NCBI RefSeq assembly: GCF_000308455.1
Contig: NZ_BAFP01000006.1
Location: 1 to 64,000 of the forward strand
Direction: 5' to 3'
Length of the DNA: 64,000 bases
DNA from: Nocardia abscessus NBRC 100374
GTDB lineage: Bacteria > Actinomycetota > Actinomycetes > Mycobacteriales > Mycobacteriaceae
Position numbers and translations under genes: made by a program. The notes beneath the pieces were generated by a model. It saw only the letters and a list, made by a program, of their open reading frames with translations. It had not been told where the DNA came from and did not search any database. Each line of letters begins with the position of its first letter. Position 1 is the stretch's first letter. This document shows positions 16,833-26,256 of this stretch, one piece after another.

Positions 16833-18107
16833 ATGTCCCTTCCCGCCCTCGAACGATCCGGCTCCAGGGTTGCGGCCGCCCGTGCCCGCGTTCAGCGTCC
16901 GGTCGTCGCTCCCGAACTGCGCATCGCCGACAACCCGGCGGCCGCGGTGTTGCGCTCCGCTACCGGCGGTCCGGTTTCCCGCGACAACGCCGCGCACACA
17001 ACGGGTTTGAGTATCGCCACGGTCAATCGCCAGGTCTCCGCACTGCTGGCGGCCGGCCTGCTGCGGGAACGCCCCGACCTGACGGCCTCGGGCGCGGTCG
17101 GACGCCCCCGCGTCCCCTTCGAAATCGATCACGAGGCCTACCTGACCATCGGCATCCACATCGGCGCCGTGGTCACCAAGATCGTCGCCGCCGATCTGCG
17201 CGGCCGCATCCTCGGCGGCCTGGCCATCGCCACCCCGCAGACCGGTCAGGAATTCGCCACCACCACCGTCGCCCGCAGCGCGAAAGCGTTCCTGCAGCGC
17301 TGGCACCGGCGCAAGGCGCTGTGGGCCGGCGTCGCGATCGGTGGCCGGGTCGATCCGCTCACCGGCGTGGTCGACCACCCGAAGCTGGAATGGCGCGGCG
17401 CGCAAGTCGGTTCGGTGCTCGGCGAGGTGCTGGAGCTGCCGGTCTCGGTGGCGCCGCACGTCGAGGCGATGGCCGGGTCGGAGCTGCTGCTGCCCACCGG
17501 CGAGCCGAAGGATCAGGCCCGCGTCGAGCGGGGCAGCAGCCTGTACTTCTACGTGCGTGAGACCGCCGGTGTCGCAGTCACTTTGGACGGTCGCGTGCAC
17601 ACACCGAGCAACGGCCCCGGATCGATCGCGCATCTGCCAACGGGCTCGGACGTCGAATGCACCTGCGGACGGCGTGGCTGCTTGGAGGTGACCGTCGGCG
17701 ATCGGTCGCTGCACTCCAGGGCCGTCGGCCGCGGCATCATCCCGGCGCACAACGGAACCGCGGGCTCGACCATCGCCGACCTGTACCGGGCCGCGGAGGC
17801 CGGTTCGGAATCCGCGCGCGAGCTGCTCGCCGAACGGGCCACCATCCTCGGCCACACCGTGGCGATGGTGCGCGACATGCTCAACCCCGATCGGGTGATC
17901 CTCGGCGGCCAGGCCTTCACCGGCTACCGCCCCGCGGTCGCGCATGTGGCGCGGGCGTTCAACCAGGGGTCCACCCTGCCGCCCACCGACATCCGGATCA
18001 GCGGATTCGGCGGCAAGGTACAGGAATACGCCGCGGTGGTGACCTCGCTGAGCGTCCTGTACGCCGACCCGCTCGCGGCGGTCCGGCGCACCGCGTCGAA
18101 CGACTGA
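16833..18107 (+). CDS. ROK family transcriptional regulator
   Basis: A 424-residue NagC/XylR-type ROK protein. The N-terminal winged-helix is seen as GGPVSRDNAAHTTGLSIATV with NRQVSALLAAGLL following. The sugar-kinase-like domain begins at about residue 110 (YLTIGIHIGAVVTKIVAADL) and contains VAIGGRVDPLTGVV. The zinc motif of ROK proteins, CxCGxxGC, is present in VECTCGRRGCLEV, and the C-terminal part has DRVILGGQAFTGY. AAGGA precedes ATG 16833 by 8 bases. The ligand is probably a sugar or sugar phosphate; no transport or catabolic genes are adjacent to indicate which. A Cys-ending mini-ORF lies in its leader. Confidence 0.88.
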   Translation: MSLPALERSGSRVAAARARVQRPVVAPELRIADNPAAAVLRSATGGPVSRDNAAHTTGLSIATVNRQVSALLAAGLLRERPDLTASGAVGRPRVPFEIDHEAYLTIGIHIGAVVTKIVAADLRGRILGGLAIATPQTGQEFATTTVARSAKAFLQRWHRRKALWAGVAIGGRVDPLTGVVDHPKLEWRGAQVGSVLGEVLELPVSVAPHVEAMAGSELLLPTGEPKDQARVERGSSLYFYVRETAGVAVTLDGRVHTPSNGPGSIAHLPTGSDVECTCGRRGCLEVTVGDRSLHSRAVGRGIIPAHNGTAGSTIADLYRAAEAGSESARELLAERATILGHTVAMVRDMLNPDRVILGGQAFTGYRPAVAHVARAFNQGSTLPPTDIRISGFGGKVQEYAAVVTSLSVLYADPLAAVRRTASND

Positions 18108-18116
18108 GCAAACGAG

Positions 18117-18153
18117 AAAGGGCGACCGGCCGCAGCGGCCGGTCGCCCTTTTC
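18117..18153. terminator. Bidirectional rho-independent terminator
   Basis: GGGCGACCGGCCGC and GCGGCCGGTCGCCC form a long stem bounded by AAA and TTTT. It lies between the convergent ROK and DUF2207 genes and can serve both. Confidence 0.85.
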
Positions 18154-18167
18154 GTGCGTGTACGGCG

Positions 18168-19799
18168 TTACCGATGCGGGTCGCCCGCGGTCGCGAACAG
18201 CCCCTCCAGCGCGGTGATGAAGAACGGGAAGTGGCCCGCGAAGCGCTGCAGGTTGCGGTCGCGTTCGAAGCCGCCGAACCAGTAGAGGCCGGGTTGCGCG
18301 TCGGCCGACGGATCGAGATCGCGGAAGGCGCGGATCCAGTTGTCGGCGCGCGCGCCGAGCACCATGAACGGCAGCGCCCGGGAGAATACGGTTTCCTGGT
18401 CGATCGGCGGGATCTGTTCGCGCCGAGTCGTTTCCAGGCCCCGCTGGAGTGCGCGGATCTGCCGGGCGAGCTCCAGCCCGCGCGCCGTGCGTGCGGGCAG
18501 GTACTTCGGCGTGAGCAAGGTCGCGACACCGCCGAGCGCGATGGCGACACCGACCAGGGCATGCCCGGAGGTGAGCGCGAGCGCGACGGTCGCCGCGACA
18601 CCGGCCACGACCAGCGCGCCGCCGAGCCACACCGCGAAGCCGGGCTGCCTGCGGTCCAGGAAGTTGCCCCGGGCCACGGCGTCGGCCACCAGCGCGGTGC
18701 GTACCGGACCGGAGGTCACGCGACCCGGTTTGCGCAGGTCGGCCAGTGTCACCGCGTCGGAGCCGTCGGGCAACAGCGCGTGGTAGACGGCCTTCTCGTA
18801 GTCGCGCAGCTGGTCATCGGGGGTGTTCACCCGGGTGATCCGCCAGTCGCTGTCGCTGAGCGGGGTGATCCGGATGTACCGGCGCACCGCGAGATCCACC
18901 ACGGTGGCGGCGATGTCGACCGGATCGACATACCCGTCCAGCAGCAGGCCCGCCTCGCCGGGCAGCGCGCCGTCCGGCGAGGTGAACTGCACGCGATCGC
19001 CGTCGCGCAGCAGCGGGTCGATCGTCTCCGAACCGCCGTGCATCGCCGCGTCCTGGCGGCGGGCGCGCAGCACGAAGGCGACCAGGCCGGCCAGCGCCAC
19101 CAGGAGGACGCCGAACGCCACGAGCACGGGGGTGGTGATCGTGAACGGGCCCGCGTCGCCGCTGTCGCGCACGTCGGCGTTGTTCGGCACGGTGCCGGGC
19201 GGCAGTTGCAGGGTCAGGTCGATCGCGTCGCCCTTGTGCAGGTCGGTCTGCTCGAGGAACAGGACGCCGTCGGCCTCGATCTTGACGTCGGCGCACGGCC
19301 GGGTGTTGCCGGGCGGGCCGAGTTTGCAGTCGACGATGCCCATTTCGAAGCTCGGGCTGATCAGCGAGGCGCTGATGGACGCGATGTCGGTATTGAGCAC
19401 ACCGAGCCAATGGAATACCTGGGTGCCCGGCGCGCCGCTGACGGTGTTCCGCACGGAGTACCGGAAGGTGGATTCGCCGGGCCTGGCCTCGATGGTGAAC
19501 TGGTCGTTCGCGACTGTCGCGGTGCCCGCGCCCTCGGTGTCCACGTCGGTGACGCGGAAGACGCGCTCGGCGTCGTCGCTCACCTTCAGCCGCAGCGGAA
19601 GCGACATCCGGAAGGAACCCTCCGGCGGTACCGAGACCTGTTCGACCACTTCGAGGACGCCCTCGCGGTTCAGCTTCAGATCGGCGGTGATGGTCACGCC
19701 GTCCGGCGCGGGCTGGGCCTGGGCGACCGGGGCCGTCGCGGACAGTCCGACGACGGCGAGAAGCAGCGCGCCTAGGGCGGCCCCCCGAAAAGTCAGCAT
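18168..19799 (-). CDS. DUF2207 family membrane protein
   Basis: A 543-residue protein with a signal peptide (GALLLAVVGLSATAPVAQAQ), an extracytoplasmic beta-rich domain of about 200 residues, a membrane helix near 225-245 (VLVAFGVLLVALAGLVAFVL), a cytoplasmic part containing AATVVDLAVRRYIRI, two more helices around 395-440, and a C-terminal region with WIRAFRDLDP and YWFGGFE. This matches the DUF2207 architecture, widespread in actinobacteria with no known function. The ATG start is 76 bases from the divergent metallopeptidase gene, so they probably share a promoter region. Confidence 0.85.
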   Translation of the reverse strand: MLTFRGAALGALLLAVVGLSATAPVAQAQPAPDGVTITADLKLNREGVLEVVEQVSVPPEGSFRMSLPLRLKVSDDAERVFRVTDVDTEGAGTATVANDQFTIEARPGESTFRYSVRNTVSGAPGTQVFHWLGVLNTDIASISASLISPSFEMGIVDCKLGPPGNTRPCADVKIEADGVLFLEQTDLHKGDAIDLTLQLPPGTVPNNADVRDSGDAGPFTITTPVLVAFGVLLVALAGLVAFVLRARRQDAAMHGGSETIDPLLRDGDRVQFTSPDGALPGEAGLLLDGYVDPVDIAATVVDLAVRRYIRITPLSDSDWRITRVNTPDDQLRDYEKAVYHALLPDGSDAVTLADLRKPGRVTSGPVRTALVADAVARGNFLDRRQPGFAVWLGGALVVAGVAATVALALTSGHALVGVAIALGGVATLLTPKYLPARTARGLELARQIRALQRGLETTRREQIPPIDQETVFSRALPFMVLGARADNWIRAFRDLDPSADAQPGLYWFGGFERDRNLQRFAGHFPFFITALEGLFATAGDPHR

Positions 19800-19875
19800 G
19801 GCTGCTTACTCTAGACAGCTTGCTATTCTGCGTCAGCGGCTGTCGGCGATCACTAGGACGAGGGGGTACGGGGGC

Positions 19876-21006
19876 GTGACACAACCACCGTACGGACACG
19901 GACCGGTCCCGCACGGGGGGCGTCCGGTTCCGCCGCCGCCCGGCTACGGTGCGCCCTATGGCCCGCGGCCGGGCTACGGTCCGCCACCTGGGTACGGCCC
20001 ACCGCCCGGCTATGGTCCGCCGCCCGGATATGCCCCGCCTGCTTACGGTCCGCCCCCGGGTTACGGCCCGCCGGTCCCGCCGCCGATGCCCTACGGCCCG
20101 CCGGGACGGCCGCCCTACCCGCCGCCGCGCAAACGCGGTGGCGGCGGATGGGTGGTGCTGCTGGTGGTCGTCGTGTTCCTGGTCGCCGCGGGGCTGGTGC
20201 GCAACGCCATCTCGGTGGGACGCAACGACAGCGACGCGTCCGGCCCGCAACCGAGCTTCACGTTCGACGCCCAGCCGGACGGCTCGATCGGGCCCTCGGA
20301 AACCGGCAACAATCCGCTGCTGACCGACCCGAGCGCGACGCTGATCCCGGCGCGATGCGACTACGCGCGGTGGGGCACGCAGGTGGACGCCGCCCGCAAG
20401 TTCTTCGAAAGTGCCGCGTCGTGCCTGGAGACGGCATGGAAACCCGTGCTGCGCAAGGCGAACCTGCCGTTCCAGCCGCCGTCGCTGAACGTCAGCGCGA
20501 CCACGGCGGGCATCACCACGCCGTGCACCGGCTCGACCAGCAATTTCGCCGCGTTCTACTGCCCGGCGAACAAGACGATCTACATGCCGATCAGTCAGTT
20601 GCAGACGGACTACTTCAAGGACAACTGGGTGGTGTACCTGTCGGTGTTCGCGCACGAGTACGGGCACCACGTCCAGGCGATGTCCGGCATCCTGCGCAAG
20701 GCCAACAGCGAGCGGGCGGACGCGGGACCGCGCACCGCCAAGGGCCTGGAGTTGTCCCGCCGGGTCGAATTGCAGGCCAACTGCTTCGACGGCATGTACC
20801 TCTCGTCCTCGGCGGAGGGCGGCTCGCTGACCGATCCGCAGCTCGCCTTGGCCCGCAAGGACGCCTACGGGCGCGGCGACCAGGCCGGGGACATGCGCGA
20901 CCACGGCTCCGCCGAGAACGGCGGTCAGTGGTTCGAGACAGGTGTGGACAAAAACCGTGCGGCGCAGTGCAATACGTTCACCGCGTCGGCGAGTTCGGTG
21001 AGCTGA
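19876..21006 (+). CDS. Membrane-anchored neutral zinc metallopeptidase (YpfJ-like)
   Basis: A 376-residue protein. Residues 1-85 are a Pro/Gly/Tyr repeat region built on PGYGPP units, followed by one membrane helix (GGGGWVVLLVVVVFLVAAGL) and an extracytoplasmic peptidase domain. The zinc site is HEYGHH (VFAHEYGHHVQAM), with the downstream RRVELQANCFDGMYL segment supplying the third ligand. YCPANKTIYMPIS is typical of the putative neutral zinc metallopeptidase family; M. tuberculosis Rv2575 has the same Gly/Pro-rich design. GTG 19876 was chosen because it opens the repeat region directly. The substrate is unknown; a cell-envelope role is likely. Confidence 0.88.
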   Translation: MTQPPYGHGPVPHGGRPVPPPPGYGAPYGPRPGYGPPPGYGPPPGYGPPPGYAPPAYGPPPGYGPPVPPPMPYGPPGRPPYPPPRKRGGGGWVVLLVVVVFLVAAGLVRNAISVGRNDSDASGPQPSFTFDAQPDGSIGPSETGNNPLLTDPSATLIPARCDYARWGTQVDAARKFFESAASCLETAWKPVLRKANLPFQPPSLNVSATTAGITTPCTGSTSNFAAFYCPANKTIYMPISQLQTDYFKDNWVVYLSVFAHEYGHHVQAMSGILRKANSERADAGPRTAKGLELSRRVELQANCFDGMYLSSSAEGGSLTDPQLALARKDAYGRGDQAGDMRDHGSAENGGQWFETGVDKNRAAQCNTFTASASSVS

Positions 21007-21013
21007 TTGCCGA

Positions 21014-22330
21014 TCAGTCCCGCTGATCGTCGTCGAGCGGGCGATCGGAGTGCGGACGCCCGAAATGCCCCTCGCCGAGACGGCGTGGCGCGTGTCCGTG
21101 CACTCCTTCGGCATACGCCGTCTCGGCGTGCAGGGCGAAGTCGATTCCGGCGGTCTCGTCCTCCTTGCTGACCCGGAATCCGACGAGCAGGTCGATGCCC
21201 TTGCCGAGCGCGAACGAGACGCCGAACGCGTAGGCCGCGACGACGAGCACCGCCACCAGCTGCTTGCCCAGCTGAGCCAGGCCACCGCCGAAGAACAGGC
21301 CATCGACGCCGCCGGTCATCACCTGGGTGGCGAGCAGTCCGATCAGCACGGTGCCCACGATGCCGCCGACGAAGTGCACGCCGACCACGTCGAGCGAATC
21401 GTCGTAACCGGCTTTGAACTTCCAGCCCACCGCGAACGAGCACACCACGCCCGCCGCGAGCCCGACCAGCAGCGCGCCCAAGGTGTTGACCGACCCGCAC
21501 GAGGGCGTGATGGCGACCAGACCGGCCACCACGCCGGACGCGGCGCCGAACGTGGTCGGCCTGCCGTCACGGAGCTGCTCCACCGCGAGCCAGCCGAGCA
21601 TGCCGAGACACCCCGCCACCAGGGTGTTCAAGAAGACGGCCGCGGCAAGGCCGTTGGCGGCCAGCGCCGAGCCCGCGTTGAAGCCGAACCATCCGAACCA
21701 CAGCAGGCCCGCGCCGAGCAGCACGAAGGGCAGGTTGTGCGGGCGCATCGCGTCGGTCCTGAACCCGATGCGCGGGCCGAGCACCAGCGCGAGGGCCAAG
21801 GCCGAGGCGCCGGAGGCGATCTCCACCACCAGCCCGCCGGCGTAGTCCAGCGCGCCGAACGAGGCGAGCCAGCCGTCCGGACCCCACACCCAATGCGCGA
21901 TCGGCGCGTATACCGCCAGCGCCCACAGCGGCACGAAGATCATCCACGCGGCGAACTTGGCGCGGTCGGCGATCGCGCCGCTGACCAGCGCGGCGGTCAG
22001 GACGGCGAAGGTGAGCTGGAACGTCGCGAACAACAGCTCCGGCACCGAGCCGCGCACCGAGGTCGGGTCTATGCCTGCCATGCCGAAGTGGCCGAGATCG
22101 CCGATCAGGCCGCCGCCCGCGTCGTCGCCGAACGCCAGGCTATAGCCGAGCAGTAGCCACACGACCGTCACCAGCGGGATCGCGATGAAGTTCATCATCA
22201 GCATGTTGAGCACGCCGGTCGAGCGCACCATCCCGCCGTAGAAAATCGCCAAGCCCGGGGTCATCAGCAGGACCAGGGCTGTGCTGATCAGTAACCAGGC
22301 GGTGGCCGCCGGATCGATGGTTGCAGACAC
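21014..22330 (-). CDS. amt: Ammonium transporter, Glu-for-His variant
   Basis: A 438-residue Amt/Mep/Rh channel with 11 expected membrane helices. It conducts ammonium across the inner membrane. Seen: GLAIFYGGMVRSTGVLNMLM (helix 1), AHWVWGPDGW near the periplasmic site, and GVHFVGGIVGTVLIGLLA with the second pore histidine (His319). The first of the twin pore histidines is replaced: DYAGGLVVEIASG has Glu170 where E. coli AmtB has His168. The C-terminal tail contains the conserved DETAGIDFALHAETAY region. GTG 22330 has AAGGAG with a 7-base spacer. No glnK follows, unlike classical glnK-amtB operons. Confidence 0.92.
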   Translation of the reverse strand: MSATIDPAATAWLLISTALVLLMTPGLAIFYGGMVRSTGVLNMLMMNFIAIPLVTVVWLLLGYSLAFGDDAGGGLIGDLGHFGMAGIDPTSVRGSVPELLFATFQLTFAVLTAALVSGAIADRAKFAAWMIFVPLWALAVYAPIAHWVWGPDGWLASFGALDYAGGLVVEIASGASALALALVLGPRIGFRTDAMRPHNLPFVLLGAGLLWFGWFGFNAGSALAANGLAAAVFLNTLVAGCLGMLGWLAVEQLRDGRPTTFGAASGVVAGLVAITPSCGSVNTLGALLVGLAAGVVCSFAVGWKFKAGYDDSLDVVGVHFVGGIVGTVLIGLLATQVMTGGVDGLFFGGGLAQLGKQLVAVLVVAAYAFGVSFALGKGIDLLVGFRVSKEDETAGIDFALHAETAYAEGVHGHAPRRLGEGHFGRPHSDRPLDDDQRD

Positions 22331-22424
22331 GGGTTCACTCCTTCCGCGCGCGTGCGCTGCGAGGAAGTTACCGAACGGTCGCTCGCGGCCCGACAGCCGA
22401 TCGGTCGAAGCGGGTTTCCACGGT

Positions 22425-23114
22425 TCAGGCCGGAGACCGGCCCTGCCGGACGCGGCGCAGCCACTCGGTCACTGCCTCCGCTGTCGGCGGGTCGGTGCCG
22501 ATCAGGTCGAGCACGCTGTAGCCGAGGCACGCGGCGCCCATCACGCGCGAGGCGACGGCTTCGGCATCGCCCCAGGGCAGGAAGGGTTTGGCGAGCAGCA
22601 GGGAGGTGATGCCGTGGGCCACCGACCACAGCTCAAGCACGATCGGCAGCGGGTCGCGCGGCGCCATCGTCCCGTCGTCCATGCACTTGCGCACGGTGGC
22701 CGCGAAATGCTGGAAGGCCCCGCTGGTGAGGACCTGGTCCACCGCGCCTCCGGTGTCGGTCGGCGCGGTCGCCAGCCGGTACTGCTCGGGATGCTCGAGG
22801 GCGAAGCGGACGTAGGCCATGCCTTGATCGTGTAGCTGGGTCATCGGGGAGGTGGTGGGATCGGTGGCGGCGCGCATCGCGTCGGCGAGATCCTCGAAGA
22901 CCTGCGCGACGACCGCCTCGATGAGTTCGTCCTTATCGGCGAAGTGCCGGTAGATCGACGGCGCGCTCACCCCGACCAGCTCGCTCACGGCGCGGATCGA
23001 GACCGCGTCGGCGTGCCCGGTCCTGCTGAGCAGTTCGGCTGTCGCGCGCAGGATCTCCTCCCGCAGCTGTGCGCCGGAACCGCGCGGCGACCGCGGACGC
23101 CTGCCACCGATCAT
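22425..23114 (-). CDS. TetR family repressor of the adjacent MMPL transporter
   Basis: A 229-residue TetR regulator. The helix-turn-helix is VSIRAVSELVGVSAPSIYRH followed by FADKDELIEAVV. The C-terminal ligand domain is of the TetR_C WHG type, with WSVAHGITSLLL. Its ATG overlaps the stop of the MMPL gene (TCAT at 23111-23114), so it is the second gene of the same transcript. A perfect 35-bp palindrome in front of the operon is the likely operator, giving autoregulation together with the exporter. Confidence 0.9.
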   Translation of the reverse strand: MIGGRRPRSPRGSGAQLREEILRATAELLSRTGHADAVSIRAVSELVGVSAPSIYRHFADKDELIEAVVAQVFEDLADAMRAATDPTTSPMTQLHDQGMAYVRFALEHPEQYRLATAPTDTGGAVDQVLTSGAFQHFAATVRKCMDDGTMAPRDPLPIVLELWSVAHGITSLLLAKPFLPWGDAEAVASRVMGAACLGYSVLDLIGTDPPTAEAVTEWLRRVRQGRSPA

Positions 23115-25357
23115 GCGCGTCCCGCGGTTTCCAGCGGGCGGGCGGCGATGTCCTCCTCGCCTTCGGTCAACCCGATCTTGGCGTGCAGGCGGGCCAGCGG
23201 TGCGGGCGCCCACCAGTTGGCCCGGCCGAGCAGGCGCATGAGCGCGGGCGCGAGCAGGCCGCGGATGATGGTGGCGTCGACGAGCACGGTCAGCGTGAGG
23301 CCCAGGCCGAGCAGCTGCATGAACGACACTTTCGAGGTCACCAGGGCGCCGAGCACGATCGCCATCAGCAAGGCGGCCGCGGTGAAGATCCGGCCCGTGC
23401 GGGCCAAGCCGACCGCCACCGCGCGGGTGTTGTCGTGCGTGGCCAGCCATTCCTCGCGCACCCGCGACAGCAGGAACACCTCGTAGTCCATGGACAGGCC
23501 GAAGGCCAGGCAGAACATCAGGATCGGCATGGTCGGCACCAGATAACCCACCGGGGTGAACCCGAGCAGTCCGGACAGGTGGCCCTCCTGGAACACCCAC
23601 ACCATCGCGCCGAAAGCGGCCGCCAGCGACAGCGTGTTCAGCAAGAGCGCTTTGATCGGCAAGACGACGCTGCCGGTGAACAGGAACAGCACGACGAACG
23701 TGGTCAGCGCGATCAGAGCGGCGGCGAGCGGTAGCCGGGAGGCCAGGGCGTGCAGCGAATCGGCGTTGGCCGCCGCCGCGCCGCCGTAGAGCGCGTCGCC
23801 CGGCGCCGGGATCGCCCGGACCTCCTTCAGCTGACGGTCACCGGCGGGCGAGAAGGGGTCGAGCTTGGTGGCCACACTCAGATAGGTCCCGGTGTCGTTG
23901 ACCATTCCGGGCGGAGCTGCCGCGACTCGCGCGCCGCTCGCGTAGATCCCGGCTCCGGACAGCACCGCGGGCACGCCGTCGACCTTGGACAGTTCGGCGG
24001 CGTACCCGCCGAGCGCCGCGACGTCGCCGCGATAGCCGTCCAGCACGATCGTGGTGCTCGCGACCGGATCGGCCTGGGGGAACTCGGTGCGCAGGGCGTC
24101 GCCGACCTGGCGGCTGGAGGCGGTCTCCGGCAGCACCCGGTCGTCCGGGTAGCCGAACTGCACCGAGAGGAACGGTGCGCCGAGCGCCAGCAGCAGCGCG
24201 ATGATCACGATGGCGACCGGCGCCGCGTGCCGCATGACCACGCCGGCCAGCCGGTACCAGCCGCTGTCCTCCGGCGCACGCGGGCCTGGCGCGGGCGCGC
24301 CGCGGCGGAACAGGCGTCGCAACGGAGCCCGCAGGTCGAGGGAGTTCACGCGGTGTCCGAGCAGGACCAGCGCGGCGGGCAGTACCACGATCGAGGCGGC
24401 CGCCGCCGCGGCGACGACAGCGACGCCCGCGTAGGCGAAACTCTTCAGGAAGTATAGGTCGAACACGCTCAGTACGGCCATCGACAGCGCGACGGTGAGC
24501 GCGGAGAACAGCACCGTGCGCCCCGCGGTCTGCACGGACCGGATGGTGGCCGCCGTTGGATCGAGGCCGTGCGCGAGTTCCTCGCGGAAGCGGCTGACGA
24601 TGAACAGGCTGGAGTCGATGGCCAGCGCCAGGCCCATTGCCGTCGTCATGTTCAGCGCGTAGATCGAGACATCGGTGAACAGGGTGAACAGGCGCAGGAT
24701 CGCCAGCGTCGCCAGGATGGCGAAGATGCCGATGGTCAGCGGGAGGGCGGCGGCGACGAGGCTGCCGAACACCAGGATCAGCACGATCATCGACAGCGGC
24801 ACCGCGACGCCCTCGGCCAGCGCGAGGTCGCGAGTGGTCTGCTCGGTGACGTCGTGGTAGATCGCGGCGATGCCGCCTTGCCGGACTGTGACGCCGTCGG
24901 AGACGCCGGCCAACTGCCGCTCCAGTTCGCCCGCGGTCTGCTGAATCTGCGTTTCGTCGCCCTCGAGGTAGGCGACGACCAGGGCGCTCTTGCCATCGGT
25001 GCTGCGCAACGCGTTCGCCAACGGCTGCGGCGTGGTCCAGTAGGACTGGACGCCCTGCACGTCCGCGCGCGTCTTCAGCGCATCGGCCAGCCTGACACCA
25101 GCCGCTTTGGTGGCCGGATCGTCCGCGCCCGCCGCGGAACCGACCAGCAGGACGAAGTTGGGCGCCGCGCCGGCGAAGTTGTCCGCGATCAGCTGATTGA
25201 CCTGCGCGGATTCGGCGTCGTTGGAGGTGAAACCGCCGGACTTCAAGTGCGCGGGCGCGGTGGCGCCGAAGACGCCGCACAGCAGGGCGATGGCCAATGC
25301 CGCGGCCAGCACGGTGCGCGGAGATCGGGTGGTGAAACGGGCAATCCGGGTCAGCAT
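23111..25357 (-). CDS. MMPL family RND transporter
   Basis: A 748-residue MMPL/RND exporter. After the first membrane helix (TVLAAALAIALLCGVFGATA) comes an extracytoplasmic loop to about residue 180, then a bundle with the RND signature region NMTTAMGLALAIDSSLFIVS and REELAHGLDP. A second loop and second bundle follow with FCLAFGLSMDYEVFLLSRVR, which supplies the paired Asp-Tyr proton relay of MmpL proteins, and VDATIIRGLLAPALMRLLGR. It exports lipids or drugs using the proton gradient. TetR genes in this position usually respond to the exported compound. The start lies 16 bases from the operator palindrome. Confidence 0.92.
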   Translation of the reverse strand: MLTRIARFTTRSPRTVLAAALAIALLCGVFGATAPAHLKSGGFTSNDAESAQVNQLIADNFAGAAPNFVLLVGSAAGADDPATKAAGVRLADALKTRADVQGVQSYWTTPQPLANALRSTDGKSALVVAYLEGDETQIQQTAGELERQLAGVSDGVTVRQGGIAAIYHDVTEQTTRDLALAEGVAVPLSMIVLILVFGSLVAAALPLTIGIFAILATLAILRLFTLFTDVSIYALNMTTAMGLALAIDSSLFIVSRFREELAHGLDPTAATIRSVQTAGRTVLFSALTVALSMAVLSVFDLYFLKSFAYAGVAVVAAAAAASIVVLPAALVLLGHRVNSLDLRAPLRRLFRRGAPAPGPRAPEDSGWYRLAGVVMRHAAPVAIVIIALLLALGAPFLSVQFGYPDDRVLPETASSRQVGDALRTEFPQADPVASTTIVLDGYRGDVAALGGYAAELSKVDGVPAVLSGAGIYASGARVAAAPPGMVNDTGTYLSVATKLDPFSPAGDRQLKEVRAIPAPGDALYGGAAAANADSLHALASRLPLAAALIALTTFVVLFLFTGSVVLPIKALLLNTLSLAAAFGAMVWVFQEGHLSGLLGFTPVGYLVPTMPILMFCLAFGLSMDYEVFLLSRVREEWLATHDNTRAVAVGLARTGRIFTAAALLMAIVLGALVTSKVSFMQLLGLGLTLTVLVDATIIRGLLAPALMRLLGRANWWAPAPLARLHAKIGLTEGEEDIAARPLETAGRA

Positions 25358-25372
25358 CGCGGCTCCGCTCGT

Positions 25373-25407
25373 TAGGTTAACAGCGTTAGGGTAACGCTGT
25401 TAACCTA
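25373..25407. promoter_or_regulatory. TetR operator (perfect 16-bp inverted repeat)
   Basis: Left arm TAGGTTAACAGCGTTA (25373-25388), spacer GGG, right arm TAACGCTGTTAACCTA (25392-25407), with no mismatch. It is 15 bases upstream of the MMPL start and overlaps where its promoter must be. This is the expected position and form of a TetR binding site. Confidence 0.85.
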
Positions 25408-25437
25408 TGGTGTCGACCCCGCGTGATGCGCCCGACG

Positions 25438-26256
25438 TCAGCCGCGAGACTTACGGATGGCCCGCAACCCCCTGCGCCCGGGCACGGGGAGGTCCTCCTG
25501 CATCTCCACCCACTCCGCGGTGGTCAACCAGAGCTGCTGGACGCGGGCGTCGGCGGTGTTGTGGAAGATCCGGCGGCCCCGGTCGTCGCGCAGTTCTTGC
25601 GCGACCACCGACCAGCGCGGCGCGCGGCCGTGCTCGTCCAGGTAGTCGGCGAGGTATGTCGCGATCGCGGTGCCGATGGTGTTCACCGGGCGCAGCGAGA
25701 CCCGGTTGCCGTACTGGGCGGCGTAGAAACGCCGTGCGGCGCAAAGGGATCGGGGGTTGGCGTTCGAAGCGATCCACCCGGCGCGCTGGGCCCGCTCGAT
25801 CAGCCAGAGGTGTTTGACCGCCGACGGCGCGATATTGCCGACACGGGTGCGGATCAGCGTCATGATCTGCTCGCTGCACAGCACGTCGCGGCGGGTGGGG
25901 CCGTAGCCGTGCGCGGTCCAGTGCGCGTCGGCGAGTTTGGCGAGTGCCCGGCCGAAGTCGTCGATGCTGCGCTGCGCGCGCCTGCCGAGACGTTCGATGC
26001 GCTCGGCCTCGCGCCGCATCTCGTTCTGCGCGGTGAGGGTGCGGATCGCGGCCATGGTGGGCACCTGGCCGCGTTCGAGGAGCTCGAGTATGGCGGCGGC
26101 GGTGGCCGGATCGGCTGCCGCGGTGACCGGCAGCGAGTCACGCTTGATCGCGAACTCCTGCGGGCTGATGGCGCGGCTCAAAAGGGCGACGGCGGAGCGG
26201 TCGCCTGCGAAATCGGTGCTGGACAGCCAGGCGGCGGCGATGTCGTCACACGACAC
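25438..26256 (-). CDS. Conserved-looking protein of unknown function
   Basis: A 272-residue soluble, mostly helical protein that I do not recognise. It has Arg-rich helices in the middle (EMRREAERIERLGRRAQRSI), a GYGPTRRDVLCSEQIMTLI segment, and a C-terminal part (YLDEHGRAPRWSVVAQELRD) that could be a winged-helix-like unit; DNA binding is therefore possible but unproven. GGAGGA lies 9 bases before GTG 26256. Its upstream region contains inverted repeats that could be its own operators. It precedes the MMPL-TetR unit on the same strand, separated by the TetR operator. Confidence 0.65.
   Translation of the reverse strand: MSCDDIAAAWLSSTDFAGDRSAVALLSRAISPQEFAIKRDSLPVTAAADPATAAAILELLERGQVPTMAAIRTLTAQNEMRREAERIERLGRRAQRSIDDFGRALAKLADAHWTAHGYGPTRRDVLCSEQIMTLIRTRVGNIAPSAVKHLWLIERAQRAGWIASNANPRSLCAARRFYAAQYGNRVSLRPVNTIGTAIATYLADYLDEHGRAPRWSVVAQELRDDRGRRIFHNTADARVQQLWLTTAEWVEMQEDLPVPGRRGLRAIRKSRG

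Noticed and set aside
18814..21303. Very long minus-strand open frame (829 codons) across the metallopeptidase
   Set aside because: Arg-rich antisense shadow of DUF2207, the metallopeptidase and amt; those genes have clear domains.
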